The notes under the pieces were generated by a model. That model was not told the origin of the DNA. It saw only the letters and a list, made by a program, of their open reading frames with translations, and made no database searches. Both the position numbers and the translations under genes were made by a program. A stretch of DNA of 64,000 nucleotides from contig NZ_JBISCD010000040.1 in the NCBI RefSeq assembly GCF_044386045.1, forward strand, positions 1,984,001 to 2,048,000, written 5' to 3'. Of the stretch, positions 42,881-52,455 are shown one piece after another; the first letter of the stretch is position 1; each line of letters starts with the position of its first letter. The DNA is from Thalassobellus sediminis. GTDB taxonomy: Bacteria; Bacteroidota; Bacteroidia; Flavobacteriales; Flavobacteriaceae.

Positions 42881-43540
42881 ATGAGAAAAAGTATTGCAAG
42901 TTACTTAACCCTAACACTTACAATATGTATTCTATTGTTAGTGTCGTTTTCATCTAATGAAACGATAGATTTAAGTAAGTACTCAACAAAGGGCTTACAG
43001 TTGCATTATACTGTAAGTCAAGACGAGGGCATTAAGGATGATGTTTTAGCGTCAAATGATGTGAACCAATCGTTTTCTCCTTATTTAGGAAAATCTTTTG
43101 TAGGATTTAAAGAAGCTTTGGCTTTTAAAGAATCTGGTGGTAATTATTTCTCGGTTAATACTTTAGGGTATTTAGGGAAGTATCAATTTGGAAAAGGAAC
43201 TTTAAAAATGATTGGAATTCATAATCCAGCTCATTTTTTAAAGAATCCAATGCTTCAAGAAAAGGCATTTATTGCTAATTCTGCGCGTAATAAATGGATT
43301 TTACGTAGAGATATTAAGAATTTTGTTGGTAGGAGAATTAATGGTGTTCTAGTGACAGAGTCTGGTATTTTAGCAGCTGCACATTTGGCTGGCCCAGGTA
43401 GTGTAAAGAAATATTTAAGAAGTTATGGTTTAGATAATTTTGCAGATGGCTATGGAACAACGGTTCAGTATTATATGAAACGATTTTCTGGATACGATAC
43501 GTCTTTTGTAAAGCCAAATAAATTAGCTAAAGCAATATAA
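42881..43540 (+). CDS. Lysozyme-fold peptidoglycan-acting protein
   Basis: The 219-residue protein has a signal peptide or anchor (about 1-25). Its second half has a lytic-transglycosylase-like core: FKEALAFKESGGNY with Glu84 as the catalytic candidate, GYLGKYQFGKGTL, then AAAHLAGPGSVKKYL and a final YGTTVQYYMKRF. The substrate is probably peptidoglycan. No LysM motif is visible, although related genes carry that name. It converges with the RsmI-like gene. Confidence 0.75.
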   Translation: MRKSIASYLTLTLTICILLLVSFSSNETIDLSKYSTKGLQLHYTVSQDEGIKDDVLASNDVNQSFSPYLGKSFVGFKEALAFKESGGNYFSVNTLGYLGKYQFGKGTLKMIGIHNPAHFLKNPMLQEKAFIANSARNKWILRRDIKNFVGRRINGVLVTESGILAAAHLAGPGSVKKYLRSYGLDNFADGYGTTVQYYMKRFSGYDTSFVKPNKLAKAI

Positions 43541-43546
43541 TCGCTA

Positions 43547-44263
43547 TTAGCTTTTGTGAATAATAAATATGGTAGGTCTTTTATGGAGGTCTACCTTATT
43601 TTTTTTCCATGCATTTGCGGTTTGCGTTTTTATAAATTCTGTAGAGAGTGTGATATCACAGGCTACACATACATCGGTATTGTTTTCAAGTACATTAGAC
43701 AAATCTTCGATCATTTTATTGTTTCTATATGGTGTTTCAATAAAAATTTGCGATTGGTTGCGTTCAAAAGACAGACGTTCTAAGCGTTTTATTTCAGATT
43801 TCCGTTCGCCTTTATCAATAGGAAGATACCCGTTAAAAGCAAAGCTTTGTCCGTTCATTCCAGAACTCATAATAGCCATTAATATAGATGACGGACCAAC
43901 TAGTGGTACTACTTTAATGTTCTTTTGATGGGCTAATTTTACAATATCTGCACCTGGGTCTGCAACTCCAGGGCAACCTGCTTCAGATAAAAGACCAACA
44001 TTGGTGCCATTTAAGCAAGGATTTAAAAAACTTGGTAAATCACTAGCTTCTGTAAATTTATTTAGAAGAAATATTTTTAAAGAAGGTTGTGGTTTTTCAG
44101 GTGTAATTCTTTTTATGAACCGTCTAGCGGTCTTTTCGTTTTCAACTATAAATATATCAGTATCTTCAATAACCTTTTTTACCAGCATTGGTAAAACTTC
44201 CATAGGGTCGTTATCGCCAAGTGTAGTAGGTATTAGGTGTAATTGACCTTTAGTTGTATTCAT
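43547..44263 (-). CDS. RsmI-like SAM-dependent methyltransferase
   Basis: The 238-residue protein belongs to the tetrapyrrole methylase fold and shows the RsmI pattern: LHLIPTTLG at the start, LLSEAGCPGVADPG in place of the usual G-T-P-x-I-S-D-P-G, and VPLVGPSSILMA. RsmI methylates C1402 of 16S rRNA. At 238 residues it is shorter than E. coli RsmI and may be a second paralogue with another target. It follows the phosphatase gene by 5 bases. Confidence 0.82.
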   Translation of the reverse strand: MNTTKGQLHLIPTTLGDNDPMEVLPMLVKKVIEDTDIFIVENEKTARRFIKRITPEKPQPSLKIFLLNKFTEASDLPSFLNPCLNGTNVGLLSEAGCPGVADPGADIVKLAHQKNIKVVPLVGPSSILMAIMSSGMNGQSFAFNGYLPIDKGERKSEIKRLERLSFERNQSQIFIETPYRNNKMIEDLSNVLENNTDVCVACDITLSTEFIKTQTANAWKKNKVDLHKRPTIFIIHKS

Positions 44264-44268
44264 TTGGT

Positions 44269-44721
44269 TTAATTTAAATCTTCTGCAATAATTTCACAAG
44301 CTTCATCAAGCATTTTGTAAATGTTTTCAAAACCATCATTTCCACCATAATAAGGATCGGGTACATTATAGTTTTGACCAGGATAAACTTCGTTTAAGAT
44401 GAATTTTACTTTATTAATGTCCGCTTCATTTCTTGCTAAATTAATAACATTGTTATAGTTAGAATCGTCCATAACGTAAATAATATCAAATACTTCAAAG
44501 TCTGAAACCTCAAATTGCCTTCCTTTTAAATTAGAAATGTCTAATCCGTATTTTTTTGCAACAGCAACAGAACGTTTGTCAGGAGGATTTCCGGTATGAT
44601 AATTTGCAGTTCCTGCAGAATCTACTAAAAATGAATCGTTTGAAAGTTTAGACTTTAGTATACCTTCTGCTAGAGGAGAACGACAAATGTTTCCCAAGCA
44701 GACCATCAGTATTTTAGTCAT
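44269..44721 (-). CDS. Low-molecular-weight protein tyrosine phosphatase
   Basis: The 150-residue protein has the P-loop CLGNICRS (Cys8 nucleophile, Arg14) and the general acid Asp122 in DPYYGG. Its length fits the family. Such phosphatases often pair with tyrosine kinases of capsule export, but none is nearby; here the gene lies between dnaA and the RsmI-like gene, 12 bases after dnaA. Confidence 0.92.
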   Translation of the reverse strand: MTKILMVCLGNICRSPLAEGILKSKLSNDSFLVDSAGTANYHTGNPPDKRSVAVAKKYGLDISNLKGRQFEVSDFEVFDIIYVMDDSNYNNVINLARNEADINKVKFILNEVYPGQNYNVPDPYYGGNDGFENIYKMLDEACEIIAEDLN

Positions 44722-44733
44722 TGTAATTAGATT

Positions 44734-46161
44734 TTATACAGTAAGTTTTTTAGAAATATCTTCAACATATTTTCTAAATTGTTTATCGGTTGAAGATAAG
44801 TTGTCAACTGTTTTGCAAGCGTGTAATACAGTAGCATGATCACGTTTTCCTATTTGCGAGCCAATACTTGCTAAAGATGCTTTTGTGAATTTTTTCGCAA
44901 AAAACATAGCTAACTGTCTAGCTTGAACAATATGGCGTTTTCTTGTTTTAGATTGTAATGTGTCTATATCCATTTGGAAATAGTCAGATACTACTTTTTG
45001 TATGTAATCTATAGAGACTTCGCGTTTTGTGTTTTTTACAAATTTTTCAACGATAGTTCTTGCTAAATCAATAGTGATTTCTTTTTTATTGAATGAAGAT
45101 TGTGCAATTAATGAAATGATGGCGCCTTCAAGTTCGCGAACATTTGTTTTAATGTTTTTAGCAACATACTCAATAATATCTTCAGGCATTTCAACGCCAT
45201 CACGATATAATTTGTTCTTTAAAATAGAAACTCTAGTTTCAAAATCTGGATTTTGTAATTCGGCTGAAAGTCCCCATTTAAAGCGAGATAGTAAGCGTTG
45301 CTCAATATCTTGCATGTCAACTGGTGCTTTGTCACTAGTTAAAATAACTTGCTTGCCATTTTGATGTAAATGATTAAATATATGGAAGAATACATCTTGT
45401 GTTCCTGTTTTTCCAGAAAGGAACTGTACATCATCAATAATTAAAACATCTATTATTTGGTAGAAGTGAATAAAATCATTTCTATTATTTTTCTTTACAG
45501 AGTCTATATATTGTTGTGTGAATTTTTCAGCAGAAATATATAAAACTGTTTTTTCAGGATATTTATCTTTTATGTCAACACCAATAGCATGTGCTAAATG
45601 TGTTTTTCCTAACCCTACACCCCCAAAAATTAATAGCGGATTAAATGAAGTACCTCCTGGTTTTGCAGCTACGGCTAATCCGGCACTACGTGCTAAACGG
45701 TTTGAGTCACCTTCTAAAAAGTTATCAAAACTATAATTAGGATTTAATTGAGATTCTATCTTAACATTTCTAATGCCAGGAATTACGAAAGGATTTCTTA
45801 ACTCTGGGTTTTTATTATTTAAAGGAATATCTACATTTTGAGATTTTAAACCACTTCTATTAGAGCTAGGGATCTTTTCTGTAAAAGGTTGTTTGTTACC
45901 ATACGTGTTTTCCATTTTAATAATGTAAACCAGTTTGGCGTTTTCTCCTAATTCTTTTGTGAGTGATACTTTAAGAATTTTTACATAATGTTCTTCAAGC
46001 CATTCATAAAAGAATTTGCTAGGTACTTGAATACTTAAAGCTTTGTCAGTAAGTTTAACTGCAGCGATTGGTTCAAACCAAGTTTTGTATGCTTGCGGTT
46101 GGATGTTATCCTTTATAAATAATAGACAGTTATTCCATACCGATTGCGCAGTTACACTCAT
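44734..46161 (-). CDS. dnaA: Chromosomal replication initiator protein DnaA
   Basis: The 475-residue protein starts with the N-terminal DnaA domain (SVWNNCLLFIKDNI), has Walker A GGVGLGKTH at 180-188, a Walker B LIIDDVQFLSGK, the arginine-finger region SRFKWGLSA, and a C-terminal DNA-binding domain with GKRDHATVLHAC. It binds ATP and melts the origin. It lies on the minus strand with a 188-base gap upstream. I found no exact DnaA box in that gap. Confidence 0.95.
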   Translation of the reverse strand: MSVTAQSVWNNCLLFIKDNIQPQAYKTWFEPIAAVKLTDKALSIQVPSKFFYEWLEEHYVKILKVSLTKELGENAKLVYIIKMENTYGNKQPFTEKIPSSNRSGLKSQNVDIPLNNKNPELRNPFVIPGIRNVKIESQLNPNYSFDNFLEGDSNRLARSAGLAVAAKPGGTSFNPLLIFGGVGLGKTHLAHAIGVDIKDKYPEKTVLYISAEKFTQQYIDSVKKNNRNDFIHFYQIIDVLIIDDVQFLSGKTGTQDVFFHIFNHLHQNGKQVILTSDKAPVDMQDIEQRLLSRFKWGLSAELQNPDFETRVSILKNKLYRDGVEMPEDIIEYVAKNIKTNVRELEGAIISLIAQSSFNKKEITIDLARTIVEKFVKNTKREVSIDYIQKVVSDYFQMDIDTLQSKTRKRHIVQARQLAMFFAKKFTKASLASIGSQIGKRDHATVLHACKTVDNLSSTDKQFRKYVEDISKKLTV

Positions 46162-46236
46162 TGTTTAATTTTGTGGTTTTTGTTAGTTAGTTTTGATAAA
46201 GAATGTTGAAACTTTATCCCCCTTATTATTGAATGG

Positions 46237-46244
46237 CAAATATG
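46237..46244 (-). promoter_or_regulatory. Weak -7 box for dnaA
   Basis: The minus strand reads CATATTTG, one base off TAnnTTTG, about 76 bases before the dnaA ATG. The divergent gap is otherwise AT-rich. Confidence 0.3.
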
Positions 46245-46349
46245 TGAACAAAATTCTTAAAAAAAAAATGAAATACAGTTGAATTTCTAGAAATTTTTCC
46301 TCATGTTTATCCTCTTGCCGAAGCTACAAAAAAATATTTAAAAAACCTT

Positions 46350-46748
46350 ATGAAAATTGACGAAATACAAATTAGAGTTAGATATGGTGAAACAGATCAG
46401 ATGGGTGTTGTTTATCATGGGAATTACGCATTATATCTTGAAATGGGAAGAATTGAGTGGTTGCGAAAGTTAGGTGTTTCTTATAAAGATATGGAGGAAA
46501 ACGGTGTGATGTTACCTGTTGTTTCTTTAAATATAAACTATAAAAAATCAGCAGGTTATGATGATGTAATTAATGTAAAAACTCAACTAAAAAAAGAGCC
46601 TACAGCTAAGATTGAATTTGAGTATGAAATTACTAATGAAAAAGGTGAGATTTTAACGACTGCAAGTACTGTTTTAGTTTTTGTAGATATGAAAACAAAC
46701 AGGCCTACTAAGGCGCCTAAGTATATTTTAGATGCTATTAAGAATTAA
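46350..46748 (+). CDS. Acyl-CoA thioesterase (YbgC/4HBT hotdog family)
   Basis: The 132-residue protein has the family signature: RVRYGETDQMGVVYHGNYALYLE with the active Asp16 and His23, then GRIEWLRKLGV. It forms a hotdog-fold oligomer and cleaves acyl-CoA or acyl-ACP. Its end overlaps the end of the opposite-strand YigZ-like gene by 11 bases. Confidence 0.9.
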   Translation: MKIDEIQIRVRYGETDQMGVVYHGNYALYLEMGRIEWLRKLGVSYKDMEENGVMLPVVSLNINYKKSAGYDDVINVKTQLKKEPTAKIEFEYEITNEKGEILTTASTVLVFVDMKTNRPTKAPKYILDAIKN

Positions 46749-47358
46749 TATAAATTTCTTTTATTTTAATTTCAAAGAGTTGATTGAAGATTTTAAAAAC
46801 AGATTCAGCTTCTTTTTTTCTTACAGAAATAGTTATTTGGCAATCCATTTCTAGTTTTTGGTTAATTATATTTAGTTTTTTTTCTTTAATTATTCGCATG
46901 ACTGTATTCATGTTTTTATAATCAAATGTTATAAGAAAATCTTTATTGATGGTTTTTTCTATAATAGATGAAGCTTCTAGAGTCATTTGAGCAGTTGTTT
47001 TGTAAGCATTTATGAGGCCGCCAACCCCTAATTTTACACCTCCAAAATAGCGTACAACTACAATTAATAGATTAGTGACTTCAAAAGATTGTATTTGGCC
47101 ATAAATAGGCATGCCAGCACTATTGCTAGGTTCGCCGTCATCGTTAGCGCGGTAAACTATTGTTTCTGTACCTATTTGGTAAGCGTAACACCAATGTCTT
47201 GCAGCATGGTGTTCTTTTTTTAATGCTTCAATGTGAGGTTTTATAGCTTCAACATTAGAGACAGGAAAAAGATAGCCAAAAAACTTACTGTTTTTATCTT
47301 TAAATAAAACAAGTTCGGTAGCCGTTTCAATAGTTTTGTATGTGTCGTTTTTAGGCAA
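46738..47358 (-). CDS. IMPACT/YigZ-family protein
   Basis: The 206-residue protein has the UPF0029 domain: KNSKFFGYLFPVSN, then HHAARHWCYAYQIG, RANDDGEPSNSAGMP and VVRYFGGVKLGVGGL, all diagnostic of YigZ/IMPACT. The C-terminal 85 residues are the DUF1949-like ferredoxin-fold domain. A role in ribosome function or stress translation is suggested for the family. It lies 8 bases after the HAD gene in the ribD unit. Confidence 0.9.
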   Translation of the reverse strand: MPKNDTYKTIETATELVLFKDKNSKFFGYLFPVSNVEAIKPHIEALKKEHHAARHWCYAYQIGTETIVYRANDDGEPSNSAGMPIYGQIQSFEVTNLLIVVVRYFGGVKLGVGGLINAYKTTAQMTLEASSIIEKTINKDFLITFDYKNMNTVMRIIKEKKLNIINQKLEMDCQITISVRKKEAESVFKIFNQLFEIKIKEIYINS

Positions 47359-47366
47359 AAAAGAGA

Positions 47367-47978
47367 TTAAAATAAATTGTTTTTAATTTTAAATAGATTT
47401 GAAACGTCTTCAGTTTCAGGATTGATGTGCCAAGTTTTTATTTTTAAAGTATCAGCTGTGTTTATATTGTCTTCGTTGTCATCTATGAATAAGCATTCAT
47501 TGGCTTTTAAATTATTTTCATTCAATACAAATTCAAAAATATCTTTATTCGGTTTTCTTAAATGAATTTCTTGTGATAAGTAAAACGTATCAAAACAATT
47601 TTTAAAATCGTCATAAAATGATACATTGTCTTTAATCCAATTAATATGAAGTTCGTTTGTGTTACTTAATAAAATAAGTTTGTATTTGTTAGATGCTTTT
47701 AGGGTTTTTAGAAAATCTAAGCGATGTTTAGGAAAATCTTTCAGTATAAAGTTCCATAAATCAATTAGTTCTTCTTTTGAAAGGTTTGGGAAATTTTCAG
47801 AATAAAAATCGATAAATTCTTCTGTAGAAATTAAACCTTGCTCATAAAAACTATTAAAAGCAATCATTTCTTCAGAAAAAGTATCAATTTTTAAAGTCTC
47901 AAACATTATTTTTAATGCGCCATCAATATCTAAATTGATAAATACATTGCCAAAATCGAAAATAATGGTTTTAATCAT
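47367..47978 (-). CDS. HAD-superfamily phosphatase (YihX-like)
   Basis: The 203-residue protein has the HAD nucleophile motif DFGNVFI (Asp8) with Gly instead of Asp two positions later, as in YihX-like sugar phosphatases. LLSNTNE and RKPNKDIF follow, then the acidic FIDDNEDN. A helical cap lies between motifs I and II. It may act on a sugar phosphate or nucleotide. It overlaps ribD by 8 bases; a missing dephosphorylation step of riboflavin synthesis is one idea. Confidence 0.85.
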   Translation of the reverse strand: MIKTIIFDFGNVFINLDIDGALKIMFETLKIDTFSEEMIAFNSFYEQGLISTEEFIDFYSENFPNLSKEELIDLWNFILKDFPKHRLDFLKTLKASNKYKLILLSNTNELHINWIKDNVSFYDDFKNCFDTFYLSQEIHLRKPNKDIFEFVLNENNLKANECLFIDDNEDNINTADTLKIKTWHINPETEDVSNLFKIKNNLF

Positions 47979-48975
47979 TTGTGTAGGTTTTAAGACTGTC
48001 TGTTAGAATTTTTTCTTCAGAAATTAATTGTCCAGAAAATTTTGGAGCTTTGATGCCTTTATTAAATTTACTAGAGCCTGTAAATATACGCGCTTCATCC
48101 CATAAATCTTTATTTATAAAAGTTTGTAGTGTTTTGGCACCTCCTTCAATAATTACAGAGTTTATGTTTTTTTCAAATAAAACATCACAAATTTGTTGTG
48201 CTATATCTTTTGAGAAATCTATATTGTTTTTTGAAATGGTAATGGTTTCTGCTTCATTATTAAAAACAGAATACGCTTCAGAAAGTTTTTTTTCTTTATC
48301 GATAACAATGCGTGTAGGGTTGTTTCCTGTCCAATCTCTAGCAGTTAAACTAGGATTGTCTTCTAAAACGGTGTTAGTACCAACTAAAATAGCTTGTTCC
48401 TCGGTACGCCATTTATGAACGAGTTGTCTGGAATTTTTATTGGTAATCCAAACCGGTTTTTGTTCGTTTTTAGATTCTGGAGCTATAAATCCATCTGAGC
48501 TTTCAGCCCATTTTAGAATAATATAAGGGCGTTTTTTATTGTGAAACGTAAAAAAACGTTTGTGGTGTTTTTTGCATTCGTTTTCTAAAACACCTACAAT
48601 TACAAGGCATCCTGCTTTTTTTAGTTTTTCTATACCTTTTCCTGCTACTTGTATATTATCATCTATACAACCAATAACTACATTTGGTATTTTGTGTTTA
48701 ATAATTAAATCGCTACATGGTGGTGTTTTTCCGTAGTGCGAACACGGTTCTAATGTTACATAAATGGTGGCTTCTTTTAAAAGTGATTTGTCTTTTACAT
48801 TATTAATGGCGTTTACTTCGGCATGATTGCTGCCGTAAGCGCTGGTAAAACCTTCGCTTATAATAATGTTGTTGTGAACAATAACACTGCCTACCATAGG
48901 ATTAGGTCTTGTAGAGCCTAAACCATTTTTAGCAATATCAAGGCAGCGTTTTATGTAAGTTTCGTGTTCGTGCAA
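47971..48975 (-). CDS. ribD: Riboflavin biosynthesis deaminase/reductase
   Basis: The 334-residue bifunctional enzyme carries out steps two and three of riboflavin synthesis. The deaminase half has HAEVNAI (His51, Glu53) and zinc cysteines Cys78 and Cys87 in EPCSHYGKTPPC. The reductase half has ILKWAESSDGFIAP, then VGTNTVLEDNPSLTAR and IIEGGAKT. I saw no FMN riboswitch upstream: the gene lies 6 bases after a lipoprotein gene. Confidence 0.94.
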   Translation of the reverse strand: MHEHETYIKRCLDIAKNGLGSTRPNPMVGSVIVHNNIIISEGFTSAYGSNHAEVNAINNVKDKSLLKEATIYVTLEPCSHYGKTPPCSDLIIKHKIPNVVIGCIDDNIQVAGKGIEKLKKAGCLVIVGVLENECKKHHKRFFTFHNKKRPYIILKWAESSDGFIAPESKNEQKPVWITNKNSRQLVHKWRTEEQAILVGTNTVLEDNPSLTARDWTGNNPTRIVIDKEKKLSEAYSVFNNEAETITISKNNIDFSKDIAQQICDVLFEKNINSVIIEGGAKTLQTFINKDLWDEARIFTGSSKFNKGIKAPKFSGQLISEEKILTDSLKTYTND

Positions 48976-48981
48976 TGCTTG

Positions 48982-49434
48982 TTATTTAATTTTAATAGTT
49001 TCAGTTTCGTCTACATTATATCTATATGAAAAACCAAAAACTTTATAAACAATATCACCTTTATATTGTACTTTTATTTTTCGACTGAATAAACTTCCTA
49101 GTAAACCGCCTAAATTTTTATTACTAAAAATGCTGTCGGTTGGAATATTAGCTTTTAAAGGAATTGAAAATTCTTTTTTAGCAGGGACATCGAAGCTTTT
49201 TGTAGAAACGGAAGCCATTTCATTGTCGTTTACATAAATTTTTATTTCATCAGTTTTTAATTCACCTCCAATATCATTAGGGTTTAAAAAATGAGCATCA
49301 GCGGTAACGCTTATGTTTTTTGATGTAGACTCTAAAACTTTAATGTTATCAACGTTTATAAATTGAGGTTTTTCTTCAACCGAGCAGTTAAAAAAAAGAA
49401 TTGATATTGTTGATAAAAATATAAGTCGTTTCAT
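48982..49434 (-). CDS. LEA type 2 (WHy-domain) lipoprotein
   Basis: The 150-residue protein has a lipoprotein-type signal with Cys17 (LFFNCSVE), then a beta-rich domain with ISVTADAHFLNPNDIGGEL and KKEFSIPLKANIP, which recalls the LEA-2/WHy domain with its N-P-N block. I use ATG 49434; a frame from 49464 adds ten charged residues before the signal. It heads the ribD unit. Confidence 0.75.
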   Translation of the reverse strand: MKRLIFLSTISILFFNCSVEEKPQFINVDNIKVLESTSKNISVTADAHFLNPNDIGGELKTDEIKIYVNDNEMASVSTKSFDVPAKKEFSIPLKANIPTDSIFSNKNLGGLLGSLFSRKIKVQYKGDIVYKVFGFSYRYNVDETETIKIK

Positions 49435-49587
49435 CTGGTGTTTTTTAGATTTAAGTATCTTCACTTGTGTAAAATTAGCATTTTTAGAGTTGGTAAAGAT
49501 ACTATAGTTATTCTAAAAATTAAGGTCGCATAAAATCAAAAAGAGTTGTTGTTAGGGAGTATTAAAAACAGCAATAGTATTAGACTC

Positions 49588-50451
49588 ATGAAATTAAAAG
49601 ATATACAAAATACGTTTCATCAAAAATTAGATACTCTTTATGAAAAAGAGGAGGTTGATAATTTCTTTTATATTTTAATTGAAGAGTGTTATAATGTTTT
49701 AAGATTGCAGTTGGCTTTAGATTTAGATTATGATGTTCAAGATATACATAGGATTTTCAATGCTCTAAATTTATTAGAAGAAGAAAAACCTATACAATAT
49801 ATATTAGGAGAAACAGAATTTTACGGATTACCATTTAAAGTAAATGAACATACTTTAATACCTCGACCAGAAACCGAGGAGTTGGTTGAATGGATTATTA
49901 AAGAATATAAAAATTATAATTCTGAAATCAGAATTTTAGATATAGGAACAGGAAGCGGTTGTATAGCTATAGCTTTGGCTAAACAATTAAAGTGTGCAAA
50001 AGTGTATGCGCTTGATATAAGTAAAGATGCTTTAAAAGTAGCTAGAAAAAATGCAGAATTAAATGAAGTAGATATTGAATTTATTGAAGCAGATATTTTG
50101 AATATCGATGAATCTTTGTTTGATTCTGAATTTAAATTTGACATTATTGTGTCAAATCCGCCTTATGTTAGAGGTAAGGAGAAAGATTTAATGAAAGCAA
50201 ATGTTTTAAATAATGAACCCCATTTGGCATTGTTTGTAAAAGATGAAAATCCGTTACAGTTTTATAAAATCATTACAGATTTTGCTATTGAAAAATTAAA
50301 AGAAAGTGGCCAATTATTTTTTGAAATTAATGAGTTTTTAGGGAAAGATATGATTCGACTGTTACTTAAAACCAATTTTAAAAACATTCAGTTAAAACAA
50401 GATATCTTTAAAAAAGATAGAATGATTAAAGGAGAAAAGAATAATGAGTAA
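49588..50451 (+). CDS. prmC: Peptide chain release factor N5-glutamine methyltransferase
   Basis: The 287-residue enzyme methylates the GGQ glutamine of release factors. It has the helical N-terminal domain, the SAM motif LDIGTGSGCIAIALA and the target-glutamine motif VSNPPYV, with IPRPETEELVEW between. I start at ATG 49588, because the longer frame from 49546 adds 14 unconserved residues. It overlaps ligA by 8 bases. Confidence 0.92.
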   Translation: MKLKDIQNTFHQKLDTLYEKEEVDNFFYILIEECYNVLRLQLALDLDYDVQDIHRIFNALNLLEEEKPIQYILGETEFYGLPFKVNEHTLIPRPETEELVEWIIKEYKNYNSEIRILDIGTGSGCIAIALAKQLKCAKVYALDISKDALKVARKNAELNEVDIEFIEADILNIDESLFDSEFKFDIIVSNPPYVRGKEKDLMKANVLNNEPHLALFVKDENPLQFYKIITDFAIEKLKESGQLFFEINEFLGKDMIRLLLKTNFKNIQLKQDIFKKDRMIKGEKNNE

Positions 50452-52441
50452 TATTAAAGAGCAAATACAAGCTTTACGCGAAGAATTGCGTGCGCATAAT
50501 CACAATTATTATGTTTTAGATAATGCAACAATTTCTGATTATGATTTTGATATAAAGTTAAAAGAATTACAAGCGCTTGAAGCAAAGTATCCTGAATTTT
50601 TTGATGCAAATTCTCCGTCACAGCGTGTCGGAGGAGAGGTTACTAAGAATTTTGAGACTATTCCGCATGAGCATCGTATGTATTCTTTAGATAATTCATA
50701 TTCAAAAGAAGATTTACAAGATTGGGAAACACGTATTAAGAAATTAGTAGACGGTAATATTCAATATACTTGCGAGTTAAAATACGATGGCGCTTCTATT
50801 AGTTTAACCTATGAAGCAGGGGAATTGGTTAAAGCTGTAACACGAGGTGATGGCTTTCAGGGAGATAATGTAACGGCTAACATAAAAACGATTAAGTCGG
50901 TGCCATTGCAATTAAAAGGCGATTATCCACCAAAATTTGATATTAGAGGTGAAATTGTTTTGCCTTTTGATGGCTTTAATAAAATGAATGAAGAACGGAT
51001 TGAAATAGGTGAAGAACCTTATAGAAATCCTAGAAATACAGCGTCTGGTAGTTTAAAGTTGCAAGATAGTGCTGAAGTTGCTAAACGTCCTTTAGAGTGT
51101 TTGCTTTATAATTTAACAGGATCTAATTTGGGAATTAATTCTCAATTTGATAGTTTAGAAAAGGCAAGACAATGGGGGTTTAAAGTGCCAGAAGCTGCTA
51201 AATTGACTCATTCTATTGATGAAGTTTTAGAATTTATAGATTATTGGGATACGCACCGACACAATTTGCCTTATGAAACCGATGGTGTTGTTATAAAGGT
51301 AAATAATTTACAGCAACAAGAAGAGTTGGGATATACAGCTAAAGCCCCGCGTTGGGCTATGGCATATAAGTTTAAGGCGGAGCAAGTCTCTACGCGTTTA
51401 AATAGTATTACTTATCAAGTAGGTAGAACGGGGGCGATAACGCCTGTTGCAAATTTAGAACCAGTGGAGTTAGCTGGAACTACAGTAAAACGTGCGTCCT
51501 TACATAACGCCGACCAAATTGAAAAACTAGATATTAGAGTAGGTGATGAAGTGTATGTTGAAAAAGGCGGTGAAATTATTCCTAAAATTTTGGGAGTCGA
51601 TTTAACTAAGCGACCATTAAATTCTGAACCTACACATTATATTGAAAATTGTCCTGAGTGTAACACGCTTTTAGAAAGATTAGAAGGCGATGCAAAACAT
51701 TTTTGTCCTAACTATAACGGTTGTAATCCGCAAATAATTGGTCGTATTCAGCACTTTATATCCAGAAAAGCTATGGATATAGATGGTTTGGGAGGAGAAA
51801 CAGTGGCGCTTTTGGTTAATGAAGGTTTGATTAAGGATTATTCAGATTTGTATGAGTTAACTAAGGAGCAGGTAGTTCCTTTAGAGCGTATGGCAGAAAA
51901 AAGTGCCGATAATTTGATTAAAGGTATTGCTGCATCTAAAAACATTCCTTTTGAGCGTGTTTTATATGCTATAGGCATTCGTTATGTGGGAGAAACTGTT
52001 GCTAAAAAATTAGCGAAGCATTATAAAAGTATCGATGCTATAGCTACTGCTTCACAAGAGGCTCTGGAAAATGTTGATGAGATAGGAGTTAAGATTGCTG
52101 AAAGTGTTGTAGCATTCTTTGCTTCAGAAGAAAGTGTGTCTATAATTAATAGATTGAAAACATTTGGAGTTCAATTAGAAATGTCTGCAGAGCAACTTAT
52201 CGGGCAAACAAATATTTTAGAAGGACAGTCTATAGTAATTACTGGTGTATTTGAAAGTATTTCTAGAAACGAACTAAAAAAACTTATTGAAGATAATGGA
52301 GGTAAGGTAAGTAGTTCTATTTCTTCAAAAACAAGTTACATTGTTGCTGGTAATAATATGGGGCCTAGTAAAAAAGAGAAAGCAGAAAAATTGAATATTT
52401 TGCTTATTAATGAATATGAATTCTTACAAAAAATAGAATAA
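50444..52441 (+). CDS. ligA: NAD-dependent DNA ligase
   Basis: The 665-residue ligase has the Ia domain, the adenylated lysine in KYDGAS (Lys113), an OB fold, the Zn finger with Cys403, Cys406, Cys421 and Cys427, helix-hairpin-helix repeats and a C-terminal BRCT domain with GQSIVITGVFES. It seals nicks in replication. All family blocks are intact. It overlaps prmC by 8 bases. Confidence 0.96.
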   Translation: MSNIKEQIQALREELRAHNHNYYVLDNATISDYDFDIKLKELQALEAKYPEFFDANSPSQRVGGEVTKNFETIPHEHRMYSLDNSYSKEDLQDWETRIKKLVDGNIQYTCELKYDGASISLTYEAGELVKAVTRGDGFQGDNVTANIKTIKSVPLQLKGDYPPKFDIRGEIVLPFDGFNKMNEERIEIGEEPYRNPRNTASGSLKLQDSAEVAKRPLECLLYNLTGSNLGINSQFDSLEKARQWGFKVPEAAKLTHSIDEVLEFIDYWDTHRHNLPYETDGVVIKVNNLQQQEELGYTAKAPRWAMAYKFKAEQVSTRLNSITYQVGRTGAITPVANLEPVELAGTTVKRASLHNADQIEKLDIRVGDEVYVEKGGEIIPKILGVDLTKRPLNSEPTHYIENCPECNTLLERLEGDAKHFCPNYNGCNPQIIGRIQHFISRKAMDIDGLGGETVALLVNEGLIKDYSDLYELTKEQVVPLERMAEKSADNLIKGIAASKNIPFERVLYAIGIRYVGETVAKKLAKHYKSIDAIATASQEALENVDEIGVKIAESVVAFFASEESVSIINRLKTFGVQLEMSAEQLIGQTNILEGQSIVITGVFESISRNELKKLIEDNGGKVSSSISSKTSYIVAGNNMGPSKKEKAEKLNILLINEYEFLQKIE

Positions 52442-52455
52442 TTAAAAAAAATAAT

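Noticed and set aside
43569..43928. Plus-strand frame of 119 codons opposite the RsmI-like gene
   Set aside because: The minus strand encodes a complete methyltransferase with its motifs; this frame has none.
46162..46349. Replication origin beside dnaA
   Set aside because: No exact DnaA box and no dnaN or other origin-type neighbour was found; kept only as a low-interest observation.
49434..49587. FMN riboswitch controlling ribD
   Set aside because: ribD is the second gene of its unit, and the gap before the first gene shows no conserved FMN-aptamer pattern that I could recognise.
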